In this document: piece after piece, positions 55,720 to 64,000 of the stretch
How positions within the stretch are numbered: the stretch's first letter is position 1
How the letters are laid out: every line of letters begins with the position of its first letter
Assembly: GCF_028290625.1 (NCBI RefSeq)
Contig: NZ_JAQGJM010000012.1
Location: forward strand, 124,001-188,000
Direction of reading: 5' to 3'
DNA from: Devosia sp.
GTDB taxonomy: Bacteria; Pseudomonadota; Alphaproteobacteria; Rhizobiales; Devosiaceae
Length of the DNA stretch: 64,000 nucleotides
Notes under the pieces: generated by a model
Database searches by the model: none
What the model saw: the letters and a program-made list of their open reading frames with translations, nothing else
Told to the model about the DNA's origin: nothing
Program-made: the position numbers and the translations under genes

Positions 55720-56531
55720 TGGAAAATGAAGGCCATTCCCGCGCCATGGCGTTGGCGCTATCGTTCATGGCGCTGATCTGGATCAGCCCGTTTGCGTGGC
55801 TCATCCTCAACGCCTTCGATCCGGCGGCGACCGGCCGGCTGGCGATACCGCAGGGCGTCACGCTGGGCAACTTCGCCCAGGCGATGAGCGGCAATGCGGG
55901 GCGGCAGTTCCTCAACTCGATCTATATTGCGGCGGGTACCGCGACGCTGACGGTGATCGTCGGCATCGCCGCCGCCTATCCGCTGTCGCGGCTGAAAATC
56001 CCCGGCCGCAATGCGTTCCTGTGGGCGCTGGTGGTGATGCGTATGCTGCCATCGATCGGCGTGCTGGTGCCGATGTATTTCGTGTCGCAATCCATGGGCT
56101 TGTTGAACAATTACGGCGTCGTGCTGGCCTTGACGATTTTGAACCTGCCGTTCACGCTGCTGCTGCTCAAGAATTTCTTCGATACGGTGCCGGTCGAGCT
56201 AGAGGAGGCCGCTTACGTCGAGGGCGCCAGCCTCTGGCACATCGTCACCCGCATCGTGCTGCCGCTATCGCGGGCCGGCATTGCGGTGGTGTGGTTCTTC
56301 ACCTTCACCGGCGCCTGGAACGAGTTCCTGCTGCCGCTGATCTTTTCGCGCACCGAACAGGGTTTTCCGATGTCGGTGGGCCTCTATGCCGCTTTTGGCC
56401 AAAATGGTGCGATCCAGTACGGGTTCCTGGCGGCCTATTCCATTATCTACGCAGCGCCGGCGGTCGGCGTCTATTTCTTGTTACGGCGCAACATGAACAC
56501 AGGTTTCGCCGGTGTCGGAGTTAAAGGATGA
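55719..56531 (+). CDS. Sugar ABC permease, MalG type
   Basis: Inner-membrane permease of 270 aa. Coupling loop LEEAAYVEGASLWHIVTRIV; the segment TFTGAWNEFLLPLIFSRTEQ is characteristic of MalG-type proteins. It overlaps both neighbours (1 base before, 4 after), showing a translationally coupled operon. Confidence 0.93.
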   Translation: MENEGHSRAMALALSFMALIWISPFAWLILNAFDPAATGRLAIPQGVTLGNFAQAMSGNAGRQFLNSIYIAAGTATLTVIVGIAAAYPLSRLKIPGRNAFLWALVVMRMLPSIGVLVPMYFVSQSMGLLNNYGVVLALTILNLPFTLLLLKNFFDTVPVELEEAAYVEGASLWHIVTRIVLPLSRAGIAVVWFFTFTGAWNEFLLPLIFSRTEQGFPMSVGLYAAFGQNGAIQYGFLAAYSIIYAAPAVGVYFLLRRNMNTGFAGVGVKG

Positions 56532-59500
56532 CCTATTCCAATCCCCTGTCCACCAAGCTTGCGCTGATGGACGATGACCTGAAAACCGAGGGGAAGCTGC
56601 TGCGGCTATGTGCCGACCTGCGCGCCAAGATTTTGACGCCGGTCGCCACGCCATTCCAGTGGCATTATATCGAGGAAAATCTCGCCGCCGATGTGGCGCT
56701 CAAGGCCAATTGGCAGGCCTGGAAAAAGTTCGACGAGCGCACTGTCTGGGCGCGCAGCCAGGACAATACCTGGTTCGCGGCCGAAGTGACCGTCCCCAAG
56801 GAAGCTGCTGGCAAGACCTTCATCATGCGGGTGACCTCACAGTGGAGCGACCGGCCGGGCGGCACCGATCCGCAGTGCCTTGCCTATCTCGATGGCTCGA
56901 CGGCGCAGGCGATCGACGGCAACCACAATGAACTGGTGGTGATGCGCAAGGCCAAGGCGGGCACCAAGCGCGTCGTCCATGTCAACGCATTTACGTTCTT
57001 CCCGCGGCTGCTGGTGGGCTTCACGGTTGAGTTCTTCATCCGCAACGAGCGGGCGGAAAAGCTCTATTACGACCTGCAGACGCCGCTGGAAGTGGCGACC
57101 CGCCTGCACCAGTCCGATCCGCGCCGCCATGCCATCACCAATCTGGTGAATGACGCGCTGCGAGCGCTGGACCGACGGGGTGCGCATACCGACGCCTTCG
57201 AAGCTTCGCTGGGCGCGGCCGAGAAGATCGCGGCGAAGATTTATCAGCTCAAGGACACCGAGGTGATGCCGACCATCACGGCGGTGGGGCATACCCATTT
57301 GGACGTCGGCTGGCTCTGGCGCGTGATGCATACGCGCGACAAGACGGGGCGCAGCTTCGCCACGGTGATCGAGCTGATGCTCGAATATCCGCAGTTCGTG
57401 TTCATGTACAACCAGTCGGTCCTGTTCAACTTCCTCAAGACCGATTACCCGGAAACCTGGGCGCGGCTGAAGGAAAAGGTCAAATCCGGCCAGTTCGAAA
57501 TCGAAGGTGCGATGTGGGTCGAGCCCGACGTTAACATCGTTTCGGGCGAGAGCCTGGTGCGCCAGATCATGCGCGGGCGGCGGTTCCACATCGAGGAATT
57601 CGGCGTTACGCCCAAGACCGTCTGGCTGCCTGACACGTTCGGCTATTCGGCCAACCTGCCGCAGGTTATGGAGCGCTCGGGGCTGGAATATTTTGTCACC
57701 AGCAAGCTGAGCTGGAACGATACCGACCGGCATCCCTATGACACCTTCTTCTGGCGCGGCATCGACGGCACCAAGACCAAGGCGCAGCTGATCACCGCGC
57801 AGAAGTTCGGCAGCGAGCAGATCTACACCACGTACAACTCCGATCTTTCGGTCAGCGAAGTGATGGGCGCCTGGACCCGCTACGAGCCCAAGCAGGCCTA
57901 TGACGAGGTGCTGCTGTGCTACGGCTATGGCGATGGTGGTGGCGGACCCACCCGGGCCATGATCGAGCGCGGTACGCGCTTGGAGCGCGGCATTCCGGGC
58001 GCACCCAAGCTCAAGCTGGAAGGCATTGCGCCGTTCCTCAATCGCCTCGGCACGGCGATGGAAGCTGATCCGGCCCGCTTCCCCGAATGGAATGGAGAGC
58101 TCTACCTGCAATATCATCGCGGCACGCTGACTTCGGTAGCCAAGAACAAGGCCAATAACCGCAGGTCCGAGCGGGTGATGAAAGAGCTCGAACTGCTCAG
58201 CGCCCTGGCGCATGCGCAGAGCGGCGCGGCTTACCCAACCGCCCAGATCAATACGTTCTGGGAGACCATTTTGATCAACCAGTTCCACGACATTTTGCCG
58301 GGCACTTCGATCCCGGAAGTCTATGTCGACTCGGACAATGAGTATGGCGAGCTGTTCTCGACCCTGGCCTCGGCCAATGGTCCGTGGCATTCGGCGGCGG
58401 CGGCTATTCCCGGCGCCAAGAGCGGCACGCGGCTGTTCAACTTTACCAGCCAGAGCAGGACGAATGCGCTGGTGAGCCTGGGCAGCGATGTTGGTCTCGA
58501 TGGCGCCGGGCTTGCTCAGGGTGGCGCGACGCAGCCGTTGCAAAAGCTGGTCGGCGCCGGTGGCGAAACCAGCTATGCGGCCCCGGTCAGCGCTTTGGCG
58601 CCGCTGGGCTGGACTGGGGTGCAAGTTGTGTCCGGCGTTGCCGCCGGCAAGTCGAGCCTGTCGGTTTCGACCAGCAAGCTTGAGAATGCCTTGCTCAAGG
58701 TCAGCTTCGACAAGGCCGGCGAGATCACCTCGATCCTCGACAAGACGCGCAATCGCGAAGTCATCGCCAAGGGGCAGACCGGCAACCGGCTGATCGCTTA
58801 CGAAGACAAGCCGATGGAGTGGGACGCCTGGGATATCGACCGCTATTTCGAGGAACAGTTCTGGCCGCTCAGCGACAGCAAGGCGAACATCACCGTGGTG
58901 GAAACCGGTCCGCATCGGGCGGCGATCCGGGTGGAGCGGACGTATAATCTGTCCAAGATCGTGCAGGTTATTTCGCTGGAAGCCGGCGCGCGGCAGCTTG
59001 AATTCGATACCTATGTCGACTGGCAGGAGCGCGCAACCGTGCTCAAGGCCTGTTTCCCGTTCGATCTCAACGTTTCGGAAATCCGCTCGGAAATCCAGTT
59101 CGGCCATGTGAAACGGGCGACCCATCGCAATACGAGCTGGGACAAGGCGCGCTTCGAGGCGTCGATGCATCGCTGGGTGGACATGAGCGAGACCGATTTC
59201 GGCGCCGCGCTGCTCAATGACTGCAAGTATGGCTATGACGCGCTGGAACAGACCGTGCGGCTAACGTTGCTGCGCGGCTCCAGCTTCCCTGACCCGAAGG
59301 CGGATCTGGGCGAACATCGCCTGCGCTATGGCCTGTTCGTGCACGATGGTGTCGCCGATCTGGCCCAGGTGCATCGTGCGGCGGAGCGGTTCAACAACCC
59401 GATCAGCGTATTGGGTTCGGTCAAGCCAGGCTCGGGCACGGGCAGCAGCGAAAGCTTCGCCTTCGCCACCTGCGATGCGCAGAATGTCACCATCGAGACC

Positions 59501-59722
59501 GTCAAGAAGGCGGAAAAGTCCGACGCACTGGTGCTGCGGGTTTTCGAAACCGCCAATACCCGCGCGACAGCGACGATCAAGTTCGGCCTGCCGATCAAAT
59601 CGGCCAGGCTGGTGAACCTGATGGAAGAAGGCGACGAGGGGAAGGTCACGGTGGTGGACAACACCGTGGTGCTGGAACTGCGCCCGTTCCAGATCGCCAC
59701 GCTGATGGTTGAGACGGCTTAA
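56528..59722 (+). CDS. Alpha-mannosidase, glycoside hydrolase family 38
   Basis: Zn-dependent retaining alpha-mannosidase of 1064 aa. The metal site GHTHLDVGWLW (H255, H257, D259) and the nucleophile D369 in VWLPDTFGYSANLPQ are present, as is the INQFHDILPGTSIPEVY motif of the middle domain; an N-terminal beta domain and long C-terminal beta-sandwich domains complete the normal length. No signal peptide, so it is cytoplasmic and degrades imported mannosides. Start overlaps the permease stop (ATGA). Confidence 0.93.
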   Translation: MTYSNPLSTKLALMDDDLKTEGKLLRLCADLRAKILTPVATPFQWHYIEENLAADVALKANWQAWKKFDERTVWARSQDNTWFAAEVTVPKEAAGKTFIMRVTSQWSDRPGGTDPQCLAYLDGSTAQAIDGNHNELVVMRKAKAGTKRVVHVNAFTFFPRLLVGFTVEFFIRNERAEKLYYDLQTPLEVATRLHQSDPRRHAITNLVNDALRALDRRGAHTDAFEASLGAAEKIAAKIYQLKDTEVMPTITAVGHTHLDVGWLWRVMHTRDKTGRSFATVIELMLEYPQFVFMYNQSVLFNFLKTDYPETWARLKEKVKSGQFEIEGAMWVEPDVNIVSGESLVRQIMRGRRFHIEEFGVTPKTVWLPDTFGYSANLPQVMERSGLEYFVTSKLSWNDTDRHPYDTFFWRGIDGTKTKAQLITAQKFGSEQIYTTYNSDLSVSEVMGAWTRYEPKQAYDEVLLCYGYGDGGGGPTRAMIERGTRLERGIPGAPKLKLEGIAPFLNRLGTAMEADPARFPEWNGELYLQYHRGTLTSVAKNKANNRRSERVMKELELLSALAHAQSGAAYPTAQINTFWETILINQFHDILPGTSIPEVYVDSDNEYGELFSTLASANGPWHSAAAAIPGAKSGTRLFNFTSQSRTNALVSLGSDVGLDGAGLAQGGATQPLQKLVGAGGETSYAAPVSALAPLGWTGVQVVSGVAAGKSSLSVSTSKLENALLKVSFDKAGEITSILDKTRNREVIAKGQTGNRLIAYEDKPMEWDAWDIDRYFEEQFWPLSDSKANITVVETGPHRAAIRVERTYNLSKIVQVISLEAGARQLEFDTYVDWQERATVLKACFPFDLNVSEIRSEIQFGHVKRATHRNTSWDKARFEASMHRWVDMSETDFGAALLNDCKYGYDALEQTVRLTLLRGSSFPDPKADLGEHRLRYGLFVHDGVADLAQVHRAAERFNNPISVLGSVKPGSGTGSSESFAFATCDAQNVTIETVKKAEKSDALVLRVFETANTRATATIKFGLPIKSARLVNLMEEGDEGKVTVVDNTVVLELRPFQIATLMVETA

Positions 59723-59859
59723 GGCCCCCTCATCCGCCCTTCGGGCACCTTCTCCCACGAGGGGAGAAGGTGGCTCGGTGGAGGGGCTAACAGCGGAGCT
59801 ACCCCTCTCCCCTCGTGGGAGAGGGTGGATCGGCCGAAGGCCGAGACGGGTGAGGGGGT
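59723..59859. repeat. Intergenic palindromic repeat, family A-like
   Basis: GGCCCCCTCA at the left is matched by TGAGGGGGTT at the right, with nested hairpins (TTCTCCC-ACGAGG-GGAGAA and CCTCTCCC-CTCGT-GGGAGAGG). It lies between the mannosidase and the ATPase gene without breaking the operon order. Confidence 0.75.
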
Positions 59860-59900
59860 TGGCAATCGACCAGCCCGTCAACGAGAATAAGGAGACCACG

Positions 59901-60962
<1,062 letters not shown>

Positions 60963-60966
60963 CGGC

Positions 60967-62247
60967 TCACGGCAGCAGCACGTCCACCCGCATGCCCTCG
61001 CCTGGCTTGCTCTTGATGGTCAGCACGCCGCGGTGGCGGTGGACGATGTGCTTGACGATGGCGAGGCCGAGGCCGGTGCCTTTTTTCTTGCGGCTGGTGT
61101 CGGCGTCGATGCGGTAGAAGCGCTCGGTCAGCCGCGGTACATGCTCGGGCTCGACCCCCGGGCCATGGTCGGTGACGCTGACCTGATGCTGGAAGCCGAC
61201 GCGGCCGGCCGCGCCGAGCTGGACCTCGACGGTCTTGCCGCTGGAGCCGTATTTGACCGCATTATCGATCAGGTTTTCGAAAACTTCGTAGAGCTGGCTG
61301 CGATCGCCTGTAGTGGTTGCCGGCCCATCCGGCAGGGTCATGACGATCTCGACATTGGCGGCGCGCGCCTGCATCTGCAGGCCGTCGCGGACTTCGCGCA
61401 ACAGCGCCGCCAGATCGATGCTGCCGGTGGGGCGGACATGCTGGTGCATCTCGATGCGCGACAGGCTCAACAGGTCGTCGATCAGCTTGCTCATCCGCTC
61501 GGCCTGGCCGCGCATGATGACGAGGAATTTCTCCCGTGCCGCCGTATCCTTGGCGGCCGGGCCGAGCAGGGTATCGATGAAGCCCAGCAGGGACGCCAGG
61601 GGCGTGCGCAGTTCGTGGCTGGCATTGGCGACGAAGTCGGAGCGCATCGCATCGACGCGCTTGAGCTCGGTCAGGCTTTGAAAGGTTACGATCACGAGCC
61701 GGTCCTCGTCCTGGAACCATTCGACGTCGGGGCGGCGCAGGGGGGTGACGACGACCTTGTCCCAGGTCTCGGACGGCAGGGTTTCGTGCAGTTCGAACGT
61801 GCGCGTCGCGCCACTGCGACCGGCGCCATCGATGGCCTGCACCAGGTCCGGATTGCGCAGATAGAACGTGACCGGATTGCCGGTACTCAGATTGGGGAAC
61901 TTCCGCGCGGCCGCGCCATTGGCGTGGGTGACGATGGCGCGCCGGTCCAGCAGCAGGCAAGGATCGGTCAGCGCGTCGGCGAAAGCGGCGATCCATTGTT
62001 CGTCATCGGCGGCCTCGGTGGCGCCGGGCACCACGGTTTCGATGCGGATTTCAGCGGCCGGCAACAACGCCGCCACCACGGCCATGATGAGCAAGACCAG
62101 CAGCGCATTGATGGGGTTCAGCGAAGCGGACAGCACCAGCGCCAGCAGCACGCCGGCCAGCGCGAGCAGCAGCGTGGCCCGGCTGAGCAGGCGAGACATC
62201 AGCGTTACGACAAAGCTACGCGGTTGAGGGAGACTACGATCGAGCAT
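60967..62247 (-). CDS. phoR: Phosphate regulon-type sensor histidine kinase PhoR
   Basis: Membrane sensor kinase of 426 aa. Two N-terminal hydrophobic segments, a PAS-like domain (LTDPCLLLDRRAIVTHANGA), dimerisation/phosphorylation motif with the His in VANASHELRTPLASLLGF (near residue 210), N-box FENLIDNAVKYG and G-boxes VTDHGPGV and KGTGLGLAIV. The layout matches PhoR. Its response regulator PhoB and the pst-phoU genes are not in this window, so the specific PhoR call rests on architecture. The start is uncertain among 62199, 62247 and 62292. Confidence 0.82.
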   Translation of the reverse strand: MLDRSLPQPRSFVVTLMSRLLSRATLLLALAGVLLALVLSASLNPINALLVLLIMAVVAALLPAAEIRIETVVPGATEAADDEQWIAAFADALTDPCLLLDRRAIVTHANGAAARKFPNLSTGNPVTFYLRNPDLVQAIDGAGRSGATRTFELHETLPSETWDKVVVTPLRRPDVEWFQDEDRLVIVTFQSLTELKRVDAMRSDFVANASHELRTPLASLLGFIDTLLGPAAKDTAAREKFLVIMRGQAERMSKLIDDLLSLSRIEMHQHVRPTGSIDLAALLREVRDGLQMQARAANVEIVMTLPDGPATTTGDRSQLYEVFENLIDNAVKYGSSGKTVEVQLGAAGRVGFQHQVSVTDHGPGVEPEHVPRLTERFYRIDADTSRKKKGTGLGLAIVKHIVHRHRGVLTIKSKPGEGMRVDVLLP

Positions 62248-62333
62248 CGGCACCGTAAAAAAACCAAAGCGGCCGGGGCCACTTGCACACAAGCGATCTT
62301 CATAGCACGTTCAATGCGACAAGGGAGAGACAG

Positions 62334-63197
62334 GTGAGCGATCCGTCCGACAACTTCGATATCGAAAATCCCAAATTGCCGAAAGACATCAAGAAGAATG
62401 CCATGCGCTCGGGCTTCTATCCCTATGCGGACAAGCTGGATTGGGATGTCTACGAGGCGGAAATGCTTGATCTGCAAAAGCAATTGGTGCTGCTGCAGGC
62501 CCATTTGGCCAAAACCGGCGAGCGCGTGATGCTGGTATTCGAAGGCCGCGACGCCGCCGGCAAGGGCGGCACCATCAAGACCTATCTGGAAAATCTCAAC
62601 CCACGCTACAATCTGATCGCGGCGCTGCCCAAGCCGAACGATCGCGAAAGCACGCAATGGTATTTCCAGCGCTATGTCGACTGGCTTCCGGCCGCCGGAG
62701 AGACCGTTCTGTTCGATCGCTCCTGGTATAACCGGGCCGGGGTCGAGCCGGTGATGGGGTTCTGCACCCCCGAACAGACCGAGCATTTCCTCGAGGAAGC
62801 GCCCGAATTCGAAAAGCGCCTGACCAATGACGGCATTCATCTGTTCAAGTTCTGGCTGTCGATCGGCCGCGAAATGCAGCTCAAGCGGTTCCATGATCGG
62901 CGGCACGATCCGCTCAAGGTGTGGAAGCTGTCGCCGGTCGACCTGCAGGCGCTCGACAAATGGGACCCCTATTCCAAGGCCCGCGACGAGATGCTGAAGC
63001 GCACCGATAAGCCGCATGCGCGCTGGACCATCATTCGCGCCAACGACAAGCGGCGCGGCCGGCTCACCGTCATTCGCAGCGTGCTCGACCGGCTGGATTT
63101 TTCGGGGAAGGATTTGTCGAAAATCGGCAAGATCGATCCGAAAATCACCATGAGCGCCGAGGAATTTTTGGCGATGGACGGCGTGGATGCGGCGTAG
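62334..63197 (+). CDS. ppk2: Polyphosphate kinase 2 family protein
   Basis: Cytoplasmic PPK2 kinase of 287 aa that transfers phosphate between polyphosphate and nucleotides. Walker A region FEGRDAAGKGGTIK (K77), lid and base motifs DRSWYNRAGVEPVMGF, and WDPYSKARDEMLKRTDKPHA. GTG start at 62334 has a GGGAGAGACAG site; an ATG at 62283 lies inside the divergent kinase gene. It is divergent from phoR, a sensible pairing for phosphate storage, but I saw no pho box between them. Confidence 0.93.
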   Translation: MSDPSDNFDIENPKLPKDIKKNAMRSGFYPYADKLDWDVYEAEMLDLQKQLVLLQAHLAKTGERVMLVFEGRDAAGKGGTIKTYLENLNPRYNLIAALPKPNDRESTQWYFQRYVDWLPAAGETVLFDRSWYNRAGVEPVMGFCTPEQTEHFLEEAPEFEKRLTNDGIHLFKFWLSIGREMQLKRFHDRRHDPLKVWKLSPVDLQALDKWDPYSKARDEMLKRTDKPHARWTIIRANDKRRGRLTVIRSVLDRLDFSGKDLSKIGKIDPKITMSAEEFLAMDGVDAA

Positions 63198-63280
63198 GAT
63201 CATTCAGACCAGGCTGAGCCGAAAAAGCTAGAGCACGCCGTCTTAGCTGTGGCGCACAGTCTCTCCTCCCCACCGATCTT

Positions 63281-63301
63281 CCCGCGGGCTTGACCCGCGG
63301 G
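63281..63301. repeat. CCCGCGGG short palindromic repeat
   Basis: CCCGCGGG, CTTGA, CCCGCGGG: a short repeat type common between genes in alphaproteobacteria. It lies 84 bases after ppk2. The rest of the 369-bp gap contains the palindrome at 63411 and no gene I can support. Confidence 0.6.
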
Positions 63302-63410
63302 CCCCTAACAGCATGGCACAAGCGGACAATGGTGAGGATGGATCAGGGTAGATACATGAGGATCGGAAGCGCAGAAAACCGACATCGCCGGCCAGCATCA
63401 GCCGAATGCA

Positions 63411-63430
63411 ATTTGACCGGACGGTCAAAT
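63411..63430. promoter_or_regulatory. Perfect 20-bp palindrome, TetR-operator type
   Basis: ATTTGACCG, GA, CGGTCAAAT. This form is typical of TetR-family operators, but no TetR gene adjoins it in the window. It lies 136 bases before the partial gene at 63567. Confidence 0.6.
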
Positions 63431-63566
63431 TATCCACAGGGGTTGGCGCGTTCCCTTTGACAGAGGCCGCAAAAGGCTTTCATCTGTCGTTAATCTTTCA
63501 TGATCGCTGGTGAGGGCCGGCGCATGAAGATGGAAGTCCGGATCGGCGATCCGGCTGGGGCACGGC

Positions 63567-64000
63567 ATGCTTGACGATCGTGCGGAGGTTCGCCGGGAGG
63601 CGAGCCAACTGCCGCCGGCAATCACCATCAATTCCGAGGGGCGCTCGCCCTTCGTATTGGTTTGCGACCATGCTTCCAATCGCGTTCCCGAGCGCTATGG
63701 CGATCTGGGCCTGTCGCTGGCGCAGCGGCTTGAACACATCGCCTGGGACCCGGGTGCGCTGTCGGTGTGCCAGGCGCTGGTCGACCTGCTCGATGCGCCG
63801 CTGGTGCATTCGACGGTGTCGCGGCTGATCATCGACTGCAACAGGGATACCAATTCGCCCGAGTTGATCCGCACGCTGTCGGAAGCCACGGTGATCGCCG
63901 CCAATATCGACGTGAGCCCCGAGGAACGGGCGCGGCGGATCGGCGATTATCACGCGCCGTTCCATCTCGCCATCGAACGGGTGCTGGACCAACGCGCCGA
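63567..64000 (+). CDS. N-formylglutamate amidohydrolase-family protein (partial, runs off window)
   Basis: The first 144 codons of a reading frame with FVLVCDHASNRVPERYGDLG near the start, IAWDPGAL and IIDCNRDTNSPELI, the recognisable N-terminal motifs of the N-formylglutamate amidohydrolase family. In histidine breakdown this enzyme yields glutamate; many family members stand alone and have other, unknown substrates. The C-terminal half is outside the window, and the ATG at 63567 has only a weak ribosome site. Confidence 0.82.
   Translation, partial: MLDDRAEVRREASQLPPAITINSEGRSPFVLVCDHASNRVPERYGDLGLSLAQRLEHIAWDPGALSVCQALVDLLDAPLVHSTVSRLIIDCNRDTNSPELIRTLSEATVIAANIDVSPEERARRIGDYHAPFHLAIERVLDQRA

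Noticed and set aside
56837-59170. Long open frame (777 codons) antisense to the GH38 mannosidase
   Set aside because: Composition-driven shadow of a high-GC gene: no recognisable domain, low-complexity Arg/His/Gly-rich protein, and the sense strand carries an unmistakable enzyme.
62248-62333. Pho box between phoR and ppk2
   Set aside because: No match to the CTGTCAT direct-repeat form of PhoB sites could be found by eye.
63243-63437. 64-codon minus-strand frame between ppk2 and the last gene
   Set aside because: It runs across a short palindromic repeat and an operator-like site; protein is not recognisable.

Overview
The window is high-GC chromosomal DNA that looks like an alphaproteobacterium of the order Hyphomicrobiales, plausibly Devosia or a close relative. 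The inference rests on a GcrA cell-cycle regulator, an argD-argF-hslO string, a CsgH-type curli gene, dense ABC uptake operons each with a local regulator, and short palindromic intergenic repeats common in this order. I saw no rRNA, tRNA, CRISPR array, prophage or transposase gene.

Layout. 1-5.8 kb: a sugar ABC transporter (two permeases and a binding protein, minus strand; one permease cut by the window edge) divergent from a LacI regulator and an intracellular GH5 glycosidase. 5.8-9.9 kb: a sugar-acid type operon (SDR, cupin, RraA-like gene with a frameshift, DgoD-like dehydratase) divergent from an IclR regulator. 10-11.6 kb: a curli cluster, curlin / csgH / curlin. 11.7-19.2 kb: a peptide-type ABC operon with a CefD-like aminotransferase and a FadR-type regulator. 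19.4-26.1 kb: a close match to E. coli ydcSTUV-patD (putrescine/GABA type) with a LysR regulator. 26.3-32.3 kb: an aldo/keto reductase, an AraC regulator, a GH4 glycosidase, a flavin-dependent halogenase and a LysE exporter. 32.5-41.1 kb: an alpha-galactoside uptake operon of the agp type ending in melA, divergent from a MelR-like activator. 41.3-45.1 kb: orphan phnM, then an SDR/aldo-keto reductase pair divergent from a TetR regulator. 45.1-51.9 kb: housekeeping genes (DUF6500-like protein, gcrA, argD, argF, hslO) and a membrane GT2 glycosyltransferase. 51.9-61 kb: an alpha-mannoside operon (LacI, binding protein, two permeases, GH38 mannosidase, ATPase). 61-64 kb: phoR divergent from ppk2, then a partial N-formylglutamate amidohydrolase-family gene.

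The overall picture is a soil or plant-associated scavenger with many self-contained catabolic cassettes. Each pairs high-affinity uptake with a cytoplasmic hydrolase or dehydrogenase and a dedicated regulator, and for several a matching operator can be read directly.

The most interesting items are a halogenase with an intact catalytic set inside a sugar-utilisation region without a TonB receptor or flavin reductase partner; a conserved two-block promoter motif before both curlin genes whose blocks differ in spacing by exactly 11 bp; a palindromic repeat inserted inside another repeat at 21.7 kb, with the two components seen separately at 41.1 and 48.6 kb; an ornithine carbamoyltransferase whose catalytic HCLP motif reads HDLP; and an orphan TetR-type operator at 63.4 kb.
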